A stretch of DNA of 64,000 bases, from contig CM048845.1 in assembly GCA_026545225.1 (NCBI GenBank), forward strand, positions 33,837,001 through 33,901,000, written 5' to 3'. This document shows, piece by piece, positions 9,938 to 20,980 of the stretch (positions are counted from its first letter, which is position 1; every line of letters starts with the position of its first letter). The notes beneath the pieces were generated by a model. It was not told where the DNA came from and did no database searches. It saw nothing but the letters and a program-made list of their open reading frames with translations. A program made the position numbers and the translations under genes. Source of the DNA: Cornus controversa (taxonomy: Eukaryota > Streptophyta > Magnoliopsida > Cornales > Cornaceae).

Positions 9938-12743
9938 TGTCACGCCCCGGAATCCGGACCACCGAGACTTCCCCGGACCGACCCCCAAATCCCGAGTGTG
10001 AATCCGTTCACTCAACCTCATGAACTATCTCAACCACACTAATGCAATAGTATCCATCTCTGATACCATGCCATAACGCCACGATTTCCCCACTCCCGAA
10101 AGACCGGAGGTTAACTGTCCATTAAACCTAATGAACCCTCATTATACTCTTTTACTGCGGAAGATTAACTCAATTGTTGCTTATAAATGCACACAAATCC
10201 ATCTCAACCAATCCCCATAGGCCCTACATTGAATTATACACCTTAGTGGAAATTTACTTGTCCACACTTTCAAGAATCACTCACTTTCAAACCTCAAAAC
10301 TTACTGTGTTTAGAATCTGAAAGTGAGACCTACACCATTGGATAGAGAATCCAAAAATACTCAATTTCAAAAAAAAATCACACTCAATTTTGATCTAGAA
10401 CGAAGAAATTACGTCGAAACGAAGTTTGGAAAAATACTGTGAATAGTGATTTCGATTGTGCGAAATGCCAATCTTGATTGTACGAAACTGGCATCTTGAT
10501 TGTGCGAAAAAAATCTCGATTGTGCAAAAATATCACCCTCTCGGGACCTCAGACCTGCAATATTTCGCACGATCGAAATGGGGGTTTCAATTGTGCAAAA
10601 TTCCCCATGTATGGACCCTAAAAATCATCATAAATCATCACCCCTTCGCACAATCAAAATGGGGGCTTCAATTATGCGAAATGGGCATTTCGCACGATCG
10701 AAATGCTCTCCCCAAGTCCTCCAACAATCCTATATATGGTCTATTTAGAGCCCAATCCACCTTCTGTCATCCTAGAACCTCTCATACATGGTCTATAATA
10801 TAAATGAAAGATTCCAACACCAATTACAAATGATATAACATCATTCACATACACCAACATATGCGTTTAAATCTCAAATCCTTCACAATCATAGAAATTT
10901 CCTAGGTTCACAATACACCTAAAACTCAAGTGAATAAACCATCCTTGATTCCCAAAATTCATTTCCATAATGCCATACACATAAGAAATCAAATGGTCCC
11001 TTAAGCATACATTCATCAAGTCTCAAATGAAGGAAGACATTATACATGTATTTCTCAAAAGTCTCCTTCCTACAAGTGTGGCATTTACATTTGGAGTTCA
11101 TAAACAAAAGAAGATACAAATGTAAAAGCAACACTACAACTATAGTCAACATGCCACAAGCCGGCATGGACATTTATCTACATCCCAAAAGATCAAAAAT
11201 CCAAAAAAAAAAGAAACCCAACAAGGTCCATTGAGCAAATCATGGTTCATCCTCCATCGGCGCCTTATCTGAAAAAGTTTATATAAATAGGGAGTAAGTA
11301 GCACTGCGGCTTAATAGGAATGATCCACACAACCCCACTCTAACTCAGGCGGCCATGCATGGATGCATATGAAATCACTACATGTCTACATAACAAGTAT
11401 ACATGCTTTTAATCCATAAACAACCACATTTTTCAAATTATGTGGCATGAGTTATATATATATATATAACTCATGCCACGTAAATCCGAAAATCACTTCA
11501 ATGGGGACTAGCTTATCATTTCATCCATAGTAAGGGTCTCTTCGGCACCCAAACTCTGTTTACGCTTTATCGGGTTGCTAACCCGAAGGGAGCGCCTCCT
11601 CTTGGCCAAGTTTTGGGTCTTTCATCCTAGGGACCATTCCCTCACCTTAATTCTCAATGTTGTCACGCCCCAAAAACTCATTTTTCATATAGTGCACATA
11701 ATCACATCAATGCACTTATTCCATACCATGAATGCATTTTTGTCAAATCAATGCATTTTCCTTTCACCTCAAAATTGTCACAATGTCATCAAACTCATAT
11801 CATGAAAATCATCATACTTATGCATTTTACAAGAAAAATCATATCTTTCATGCACAAGTCTATAAAAACTCACATTTTTCATGTTTTTACCAAATGAACA
11901 CATTTTTCATCAAGAACATTCATAGTCTCATTTGCACATACACAACATATATAAGCCCTAACTAACATGTTAGACATATCCATGTGCATAAATTACATTT
12001 TCATACATATATACATATACACAAAACTCTAAACTCAATAAATCCCAATCTATCTTTCATGTCACAAATATGTGACCTATAGAATTAAAGTAAAGATGAG
12101 TCTAGCACCCCTACCTCAAATTCTCAAGCTTTGAATTCAACTTTGAGAAATTTCAACTTTCTCAACTTCACGAAATGTAGACTTTGATCGGTTCAAACCG
12201 AAGCCCTAAACGCCCTCTACACACTTTCCTTCTTCAAGATCTTCCAAATCACACCTTAAGGCCTTCAAACTCTAGAGAGAAGGGAGAGAGACGAAGTGGT
12301 AGCTTTAGAGAGAGAGAGAGAGAGATCCGTAAAAATGAAAATCTCTAACTTCTCAGATATTTATCTCAACCCTAGGGGCACGAAATGACCATTTTACCCC
12401 GGGCCACTTAATGTACCTTCCTGAGCTCGAAATTAATTCCTGAAAACTCCGTTGGACTCGAAATCACTTCCTTAACACTCTAAACATTTCATTTAGTCCA
12501 TAGTCAAATATAAAATTTCTCAAAATTTTTCTGAAATTCCCGGACTCACTTAACCTAATCCCGGGCCCTCGTTGACCAAAAAGTAAAACTTTTTCAAAAG
12601 TCCCAAAAACTTCCCAAAACTATATTCCAACCTTCTAAACATGTTCCTCGCATCCAAAACATGTTAAATATCATTTAAAATGCGTCTAAAGTAATAAATG
12701 ACAAAAATTAAAAAATCGGCTAAAATTGGGCACGGTCTATACA
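9938..12743 (-). mobile_element. Solo LTR, 2.8 kb, copy 2 of the large LTR family
   Basis: Runs from TGTCACGCCCCGG to GGGCACGGTCTATACA with a perfect 5-bp target duplication AAATG (9933-9937 and 12744-12748). Read on minus it begins TGTATAGACCGTGCCC and ends CCGGGGCGTGACA. A TATA-like GATAAATATC lies near 12353-12363 on minus, with a purine/pyrimidine-rich leader after it. There is no internal domain, PBS or polypurine tract, so recombination between two LTRs has removed the body. It interrupts the 3' region of the hAT element. Probably Ty3/Gypsy by size and end style; not proven. Confidence 0.92.
10453..10704. repeat. GATTGTGCGAAAT motif array in solo LTR
   Basis: About nine copies of GATTGTGCGAAAT or its reverse complement ATTTCGCACGATC lie within 250 bp (near 10454, 10478, 10498, 10517, 10560, 10588, 10645, 10668 and 10688), with variants such as GATTGTACGAAAC. 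Two copies are extended palindromes, TTTCGCACGATCGAAAT. The motifs occur in both orientations at irregular spacing. Confidence 0.8.
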
Positions 12744-12763
12744 AAATGTGATCGTCTTGCATT

Positions 12764-14738
12764 TTAAGATGCAAAATTATCAATTAAAGTGCTACAATCA
12801 AGTTTCTCCAACATATCTTTTTCAATAGATATCATAGCCAATCCATTCAATATCTCTTGTGACATCGTCGACCGTAAGTAAGATTTAATCAACTTCAACT
12901 TTGAAAAGCTTCTCTCAACAGATGCAACTGTAACTAGGATAGTCAATAATACTCGATATGCAATCCAAGCATTTGAAAAATAATAATCTAACCTTTTTAT
13001 AAAATTCAATACTTTAATTGCCTTTCTTGTTCCTCTTGGTAAAGCTTCTCTTAAGACTTTTAGCTCTGAAAATAATTTTATCCCATCAATATCAGAAATC
13101 ATGTCATGTTTTAGGAGATCTTCAAGGTTATGACATGAACACTTCAAACTATCATTATCTACGCACTTCAACCTCTCTAAGTTAAACAAAAATCCAAAAG
13201 AGTCATCATATTATTGAAATTGTTCAAATCTACTCTTAAGTGAAGAAAGAGCTTGATTAACTATGTATGTGAAGTAATTAACTCTAAACGATTCTTCGGC
13301 CGATTGTGTGATCTCTTCATTAGTACCTTCGTCAAATTGTTTCTTTCAACGAATGACATGTCTTTCCCGAAATATAGGTTCAACTTCCATTTTAATTGCA
13401 ATCTCTTTAGCCTCAATCATAGCAGAATCAAATCCATTTTCTCTATAAGTTTCAAAAAAAGAAATGAGTCCTCTTAAGAAATCTATAGCAACATCAATCT
13501 GCATGTCCTCTATTTGCATGATTTTGCTTACTTTGTTAACAACATTCAATATATCAAACCAAATAACCATACCAAGCAAGAACTCAAAATTCTCAATTTC
13601 ATATATTGCTAAACACTCAGCATCACTCTTTGTCTTGGGATCTTTAGTAGTACTTGCTAAGTGAATTAAGGCATCTATTATATTTGGAGCTTGGAATCTT
13701 ATTACTTTAACACTTTCAACTTGACCTTCCCAACGTGTTTGTGATGGTGGTTTAAGTGTGAAACCTTTAACATTATCTGTAAGAACTTTTCACCATTTTG
13801 TAAAAGATGAAAACAATGAATACATACGTTGCACAACTCCAAAAAAAGATGAAGCTTTAGAACAAGAGTTTGCCATATCACAAAGTGCAAGGTTAAGACT
13901 ATGACAACCATATGGTGTGTAGAATGCTCTAGAATTTATCTCTTGTAATCTTTTTTGTACACCTTTGTGTTTTCCTTTTATATTAGACCTGTTTTCATAC
14001 CCTTGTCCTTTTACATCATCAATTTCAAGTTCAAGATCTTTCAAAACATCTACAAGTTCACCAAAAAGCCCTTGCCTTGATGTATCATCCACTTTTAAAA
14101 ATCCCAAAAAGAACTCCTGTACATTTATTGGACTTGTTGAAATATTCACCCATCTTAATATAAGTGACATTTGTTATTCATGACTTGCATCCGGAGTACA
14201 ATCAAGAATGATTGAAAAGTACTTTGATTCTTTAACAACAAAAGCAAAAGACCTCGTCCAAAGTACTTGAATAGATTAGCCATTTCCTATCATGCTTTTC
14301 ACCATTTGATAAGTGTCGAATGTAATATGCGAAAGAGAAATGTCTATTTTCTGAATCTTTAGGAAAGTCTTCAAGTTTAGTATCTCTTGTAGGACATCTT
14401 TTAACTAAAAAATCTGTCAATTTTTTTATCAATATTTTTTCAATTTCCTGGATCATTAATGTTCAAAGGAACATTATCATTCATATTCATATGTTCTTCA
14501 TATACCAAATCTTCATGTTCATTCAAATTTTCTTCATTTTGATTCTCATTCACGTCTTCTTCATTTACCAAATCTTCATGTTTATTCAAATTTTCTTCAT
14601 CTAAACTCTCTATTTGTATATTACTCCTAAATAAAAACTTATGAAGAGCTCCTTGTTGAGATTGAATTGAATCAATTCTTCTTCTTTCTTTCTTTTTTTC
14701 TTCATTTCATGCCCAGATTGATATTTTCTAGTAGACAT
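12764..14738 (-). pseudogene. hAT-type transposase (TTF zinc finger / DUF4371 / hAT dimerisation), broken
   Basis: Transcribed on minus from ATG at 14738 (MSTRKYQSGHE...). In order I see a Lys/Arg-rich head and an acidic Asn/Glu-rich stretch. A segment at 14456-14232 (RCPTRDTKLEDFP ... EVFCFCC) fits a TTF-type zinc finger. A segment at 14170-13790 with GKHKGVQKRLQEINSRAF and YGCHSLNLALCD fits the DUF4371/hAT-like core. The end at 13189-12764 has TVASVERSFSKLKLIKSYLR, the hAT C-terminal dimerisation signature. Several stops and frameshifts separate these blocks, so no active enzyme is made. The family is the ZMYM1-like hAT lineage common in plants. Truncation by the solo LTR begins only 20 bp past the stop. 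Confidence 0.9.
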
Positions 14739-15640
14739 AACTCAAATATACACCTATAAAATATTTTTATAAGAGAATTTCAGTATAATAACAAATTAAA
14801 AATATAAAAGGCCAAAAAAATAAAAACAACATAGGTTATAGCCTACATAAAGGGCTGGTTTAGATTTTAGATGGAAACTTTTGAAAGACAAATTTTTTAA
14901 AAAAATACTAACAATTTATATCAGGTTGTTAGTCTGACTTCTACCACAACCACAAGGCTATGCAATTTCACGAAGAGCCCAAAACAAGTCATGTCCTCAC
15001 TCTCTCATCTCTAGGGAACTTTAATTTTTTATATAGATATTACTCGACAAAATCACAACCCACAACTTTTGTGCATTCAAATTCAATATCCACAACAAAC
15101 ATATTAATTAAGCAATAGAGAAAATGAACCAAATCAAAGGATCGAAAATTTCAAACCCTTAATTTTTGAAAAAATAATTTCAAACCCTAAATCCCAATCT
15201 GATATGAGAGATATATTTCCCCCTTCTAGAAGTATAGAACTAGAAAATTAAAAATGAGAGAGAAACTTACCTAAACAAATTAGACTTTGGTGAACGGTTG
15301 GATCACAATCTACAAATGAAAGTCGTTGCCTTGCCGCCTACTGCTGCTCGTTGTGAAGATAGAAGAATAAAAGGAAAGGAGTTCTGAAAGAAGAAAAAAG
15401 AAAACACCTAGGACAAATAGTTAGTAGTAATTTTTTTTTAAATGAGGCACAGACCATTGTATTGGACCATTATCATTATTTCTTAAATGAGGCCCACTTG
15501 ACTCTTTGTTACTAAACTTTGGCTCAGACCAGTGTATTGGGCTATTAGTTACTATTTTTTTTTAAATAACATCTAGTGGGCTTAGTAGAAATTGGGAGCC
15601 CTCAAAAAATTAAAAAATTTGGGGGCTTAGGCAACCGCCT
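14739..15640. other. Upstream part of the hAT element
   Basis: AT-rich, non-coding. It includes two diverged copies of a short motif around 'cagaccattgtattgg' / 'cagaccagtgtattgg' (near 15450 and 15525), which may be subterminal repeats. The segment ends in the probable TIR. Confidence 0.45.
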
Positions 15641-15649
15641 ATCCCAAGC

Positions 15650-16310
15650 CCACACCTGGTGGCACCACCACAACCACAGTCACCACCACCACAATCCTAA
15701 CCACAGTCACCAAATTTATCTTTTACTCCTCACAATCTAACCCATCAATTTTTCTGTATTCACACACAAACGTATACACACACACACACACACACATATA
15801 TATGTGTGTGTGTGTGTCAGATTTAGGTTCCACCACCCAAACCAGCGGCGCCACCACCACCCCAACCATCCCAACCCCACACCTAGCGGCACAACCACAA
15901 CCACAATCACCACCACCACAATCCCAACCCACACCGACAACATAAAACCCACCACCTAAACTAGCGGTGCCACCACCACCCCAACTGATGTCTCAACGGG
16001 ATTGAAGTTGATCGGAGCCAATTGCAGATCGTCCGACGAGTTTAGTAATCAATTTTAATGATTGATTTGGATGAATTAAAGTTTTGATCAGATTATGGTG
16101 GTTGACGATTGAGGTTGTGAAGATCTATGGGAGACTATTGATGTGTAGAAACGAAGATTCGAAGCTTCCCTCTGTCTTTGGGATTTTGGGATCTCCGAGT
16201 TCATGATGTTACTGCATTCGTCCTGGCGGCGCCACCACAACCACAGTCACCACCATCATAATCCCAACCCACACTGGCAACGTAAAACCCACCACCCAAA
16301 CCAGCCCATT
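15650..16310. repeat. CCA-rich minisatellite, right part, with CA/TG palindrome
   Basis: Three further units of the repeat described at 9500-9650 lie at 15650-15720, 15830-15985 and 16225-16310. Between the first two is a (CA)n-TATATA-(TG)n tract at about 15775-15818 that is a near-perfect inverted repeat. Confidence 0.75.
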
Positions 16311-16662
16311 ATAAGAACCCAAAACCTTAAATTTTTTGTGATTAGGGATGGTGGCTGGTGTTGGTGGCGGTGGTTATCGTTGGTGGTAGTAGTTGGAGGA
16401 GGAGATGATGGTTGTCGTTAGTGGCAATGGTTGGAGGAGGAGATGAGAGAGAGATCAGTGGCAGTCATGAGAGGTAGTTTTGTCATTTTTTTATTATGAT
16501 ATTTTTGTATTAAAATTCATTTAAATAATCAGGAACAATCATGATATTTCACTTATTAAAAAAATTAGAAATTCTGATAGATGCTGTTTGTGATGAAATT
16601 ACACAAAGTTGTAGCCGATTGATAATATATCAAACCTCAGATGGTATCAATGATATTTACTC

Positions 16663-17076
16663 TATAAAAATTGAGGGAGGCAAGTGCATGGACATTTTTA
16701 GAATTTTTAAAAATTTATATAAATACAAAATGAAAATTTATAAAGTATTTATGTGTTATTTTGGTCTTTTCATCTATTATTTAGAGTTTAGGAAAATCCT
16801 TTTAATGCTAATATGTCGCCTGTATTCGCTGCCATAAACTGGTTTTTGACAAAACCAAATGGTATAGGTTATTTTGACGGTTTGACCATTAAACGGAGCG
16901 GTTAAAACCAAATTGTGTGATACTAGGCAAACACAGGAGGTATTAACGTAATTTAGCCTTGAAATGAATAGTTACTGGACCATCTTGACGGTAACGGTTC
17001 CTTTTCTTACCTCTCCGAAAAAGATTTTCAATCGTTTGAAAGCGATGCAATCCTATTTCTGTAACATGAGAGTTCA
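16663..17076. other. MIS12 upstream region
   Basis: The first 70 bp resemble the sequence left of 9236 (see findings). The rest is unique-looking upstream DNA of MIS12. No further gene is visible. Confidence 0.5.
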
Positions 17077-17088
17077 TTTGGCGGGAAA
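17077..17088 (+). promoter_or_regulatory. E2F-type site before MIS12
   Basis: The string TTTGGCGGGAAA matches the known E2F/DP consensus class (TTTSSCGC / TTTGGCGGGAAA). It lies 75 bp before the start codon and about 20 bp before a TATA-like TTTTATAG (17108-17115). E2F control would suit a cell-division gene. Binding itself is inferred. Confidence 0.65.
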
Positions 17089-17162
17089 ATAGCTTTGATT
17101 TGAACTCTTTTATAGTCTCTCTCTCAGCTCTCTCTCCATTCTCGGTCTTCAAGTGCGTGAAG

Positions 17163-20100
17163 ATGGAAGCTAGTGAAAGCGAGGCGATTTTCAATTCACT
17201 GAACCTAAACCCCCAGCTTTTCATCAACGAGGTTCTTAATTTAGTTGACGACTTAGTCGATGGGGCTTTCGACTTCTTTCATCAGTAATTCTCTCTCTCT
17301 ATATATATATACATGTGTGTGTATATAATCTACATTTGTTTAGTGTTTCAATTTTTTACTTGTTGAACTTGTAAATTATGCTCTGCTCTTGCTCATATAG
17401 AGAGGCATCGACACTATTGAAAGTCGAGGGCACAGATAGCTCCGACGATTTAAACAAGGTAAATCCATTTTTTCCTTCTTATTTTTGTAATTTTCAATAT
17501 TCCGTGTCTGTTGATTTCCTGATTCCAGCTTAATTCATCACTTCGGCGGATTGTTAATGTTTTTCTTGTTCTTTTTAGGGTTTTTATACTTTTGATTTTG
17601 TGATTATTTTATTCACAGGGTGTGGCTGTCATTCGAAACATGATTCAATCAGTTCTGGATAAGCGATTGGCTATGTGGGAGACGTATTGTCTACAACACT
17701 GTTTTAGCGTTCCACAAGGGTTTTCCCTACCCAAAACCGTACGTCTTCTAATTTGTATAGTTTTGGAGTTGTCATTTGTATGCTCTTATATAATCTTTGA
17801 CATGAGTGCGTAGATCATCCAGTAATATTGCATGATTTATGTATTTATATTTTACTGATGTGATCTGTGTTGATGCAATGATGCCCTTTTTCATTTTATG
17901 CTAGTTTTGGTACATCCAGGTAGGGATGGAATGCAAGTGGGAATGAAACAAAAATAGTAGGGGAATAAAATGGTCATTTCCATACCACTGACAGAGACTG
18001 ATGTTGGAATCGAATGACCATTCCCATTTCAGTGTTTGGTTAGACCAAATTAAAATAAGTTTTCAATTGATTTCTCCAAAGTACTCCTGCTTTGTAAATA
18101 AATAAATAAAATTAAGAGAATGCCATTATATTAGTATATATATTTTTAAATGAAATAAAATCAATGTTAAAAAGTATATATATGACTAAAGGTCTCTCTC
18201 TATATATATATCAAGGAGATTGTGTAAACGTGGTTGCAGAATAATGCAGATGAACAGGGCTGAGCCAATCTTCATTTTGTTTGGGCTCGGTTTGTTCATT
18301 TGTGAGTTCGGTTTAGGATTGTGAAACGTTGATCTCGACCTCGGCTTACCACTTTTTTTGAAAAGCTTGGGCTTGGCTCGTTAATTAAAAAGTTAATCTC
18401 GATGTCATATTTGTAAAGATATAACAGATGATTGGCTTACAACATGTATTGTAATACTAAATATATTTGTAAAAACATTGATCACATGGCAGATGTTCAT
18501 CAGATTGGACAAAAGCAATTGAAGTATATCACAGTAATGAGTAGATAATTATCTATATAGCATTGTAGCTGAGAAACATTCTCTGCTTTGGGCAATAGAC
18601 CTTGGTAAAATCAGTGCTCTTCCTTGCTGACTACGGGGCCTTCATGTTCTTAGTTTACAACTTCAATTGGTTTCTTTAGAAAACTATAATTGGCGTGTGT
18701 AGGGTTGCAAATGAACCGAGTTATTCATGAAAAGCTTGTGATTGACTCATTTAAAGCTTGGCTCAAGCTAATTCATTAAGTAAATGAGCCAAGCTCGAGC
18801 TTGATTTTTGAGCTGTTTTAATAAATATTCATCAATTTGGACAAAAGCAGTTGAAGTTTATCACAATAATAAGTCGGTATATTGCATCATAGCTCGAGTA
18901 ACAATCTCACACCTTGGGGAACTGGATTTTGTCGGTGAAATCAGTGTTTTTCTTTGTGGGCTGAACCTTCTTGTTAGTACTTTACAACTTCAATTAGTTT
19001 CGTTAGAAATCTATGATTGGTTGGGTGGCTCTAACTTAGTTGCTCTTGCCATATAACAATCTTAGCTCTTGTCATTTGACTAAGATTCCCCTCATTGTGA
19101 TCTAAACCTACATAATTTCCAGGTTTTGAAATTCATCCAAAGCCTTTTTTAACCTAAATGCCAAATGGGTCCATCAATTATCTAGGAGAATAAAACCCCA
19201 ATCGAGCTCTCAAAGTATGCTTCCATGAATTGATATTACAACTAAACTTCCAATTATGTATAAAATAAACAAAAAAATTGTGTAGTTAGGGGAAAAAAAA
19301 TTCCAGATATAGCATGAAATAACTTTCCAAAAAATAAAAATCAAATAAATAAAAGAATAGAACTACAAGAGTGATCCAACATATCAAGGTCCAGACAGAA
19401 GTTGTAGTTATTTAACATCTCTTAAAACAAAGTCCAAACTTATGCACCAAAACCATAGTTTTTTTCCTTAACTAAAAATCAAATATCTAATTTTTCTTCT
19501 CTTGTTTTATTCATATTTTTTTGGTCCTTCTTTCTCATTCTCTCACTTTTGTTTTAATTTATTTTGAATTTTTTAACAAAATTACACTTCTTAACAAATC
19601 GGGTTATCAGATTGGATATCCGATGAACTATATAATCAGATATGGATTCAATTATAAATAATCTGTCATATTATCAAATCGGATCACATATATTCCTATT
19701 CCGATTCAACTCGGATTAGGCTAGATCGAGTCTGAATTTGATCCGCTAAAAGATCTAATTAGAAGAAAGGTATATTGACACTAGGTTGCTTGATTCTAAA
19801 CATAATCCTTAGTTACCTCTGACCCAAACTGACGCCGAACTTTGTAGTTGCCAGTCAACAAATTCACTCCTCACATAATTTTCTCTTCAATCTGTGTTTT
19901 GATCTCCATGAATAGTAAACATTTGTTTGTTGTTTGTTTAAGAGATTTGGTGTTGATGACGATTTAGGCACCACAAGTTGTTGACTAACACTTTGAATAA
20001 TAACTCACAATTTAATGCACGATACTAGATGATGAAAAGAAAAATATGCACTCTATGTGCCTGTATGCTCTCTATAAAAACCTTTCACTAGATGTGTATG

Positions 20101-20944
20101 TATGTTCTCTTCTGTCTAAGTTTGAGAGCTTAGTGGTGTTTTTATAGTGTTTGAGTTCAAAAGAATTAGGGTCTTAGAGTTGGAATTAGAAAGGGAAATA
20201 AAATCCCGCACTGATTGATCGATCCAATTCAAGTTTGATCAAACCTAGTCTAATGGCTTTCAAGTGATTTGAGATCCTTTGATCGATCGAGCTCCTTCCA
20301 ATTTACAAACTTAGGTTTTTCGATTTAAAGACACTTTATACATTCAAAACATCTTTCAATGAATCAAAATATATATGCAATGAGCCGTAATATGATTATT
20401 AATATTAATGCATAAAATAAAATTTCTAATTGGTGAGTTAGTAATTTAAGAAGTAAATTTACCTATTTACACTTTTGATCTTGAAATACTATATCTTCAA
20501 ATCCATGGATCCGAGGTAAATTCTAATCCTAACTAACTAAACGAACTTTTGAGAATAAAATAAAAATTACAAACTTTGGCTTTTATTAATTGCCTCCTTT
20601 TATCATTTCTAGATAAGTTATTAGCGCAAAACTTTTATGGTGGATTTTTATCACTATCAACATTATATCTTGGATAACAAAATATTCTTTTGCCCTGGGA
20701 ATTAATTAGTACTGACCTTTTTTGGGGAAAAAAAAAATTTCTGCTTGGCATGACATTCTTTGAGCGATCCTTGAGGGGTGAACACCTGATTATGTAAAGG
20801 AAGGAGCAGCAAAAGAAAAAAAAAAAGTTGTATAGAAGACCTCAAAGGGTTCAATTCACGTTTTCTTTAAGTCAGTGAAGTAAACTGATGAGTTGATCAA
20901 AGACTACCTCAATTTGATTTCTATATTTAAGGGTGGAGTATAAT

Positions 20945-20980
<36 letters not shown>

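Larger units (their letters stand above)
9654..15640 (-). mobile_element. Decayed hAT transposon (contains a solo LTR)
   Basis: The minus strand carries hAT-type transposase remains (12764-14738). The probable ends are 'ctaaggccagccctgag' on the left, with GGCGCTAGGCAGA and GGGGGCCC just inside, and '..gggggcttaggcaaccgcct' on the right. Reversed, the right end gives a similar AGGCGGTTGCCTAAGCCCCC. Candidate 8-bp duplications ATCCCAAA (9646-9653) and ATCCCAAG (15641-15648) flank it with one mismatch. They lie exactly where the CCA-rich minisatellite is interrupted. End positions are uncertain by a few bases because terminal bases have diverged. Confidence 0.65.
9236..16662. mobile_element. 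MULE-like TIR element carrying a hAT with a solo LTR inside
   Basis: The left end (GGGTAAAATTCATTGACACC from 9236) pairs with the reverse complement of the right end (GAGTAAATATCATTGATACC, ending at 16662). The match continues through GCGGCTACAACTTTGTGCAA on the left and TCGGCTACAACTTTGTGTAA on the right, so the TIR is about 70 bp and imperfect. Only about 1.4 kb is its own DNA, mostly CCA-rich minisatellite; the rest is the hAT insertion at about 9654-15640. No transposase of its own was seen. Superfamily is inferred from long degenerate TIRs; the 9-bp flanks do not match. Confidence 0.6.
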
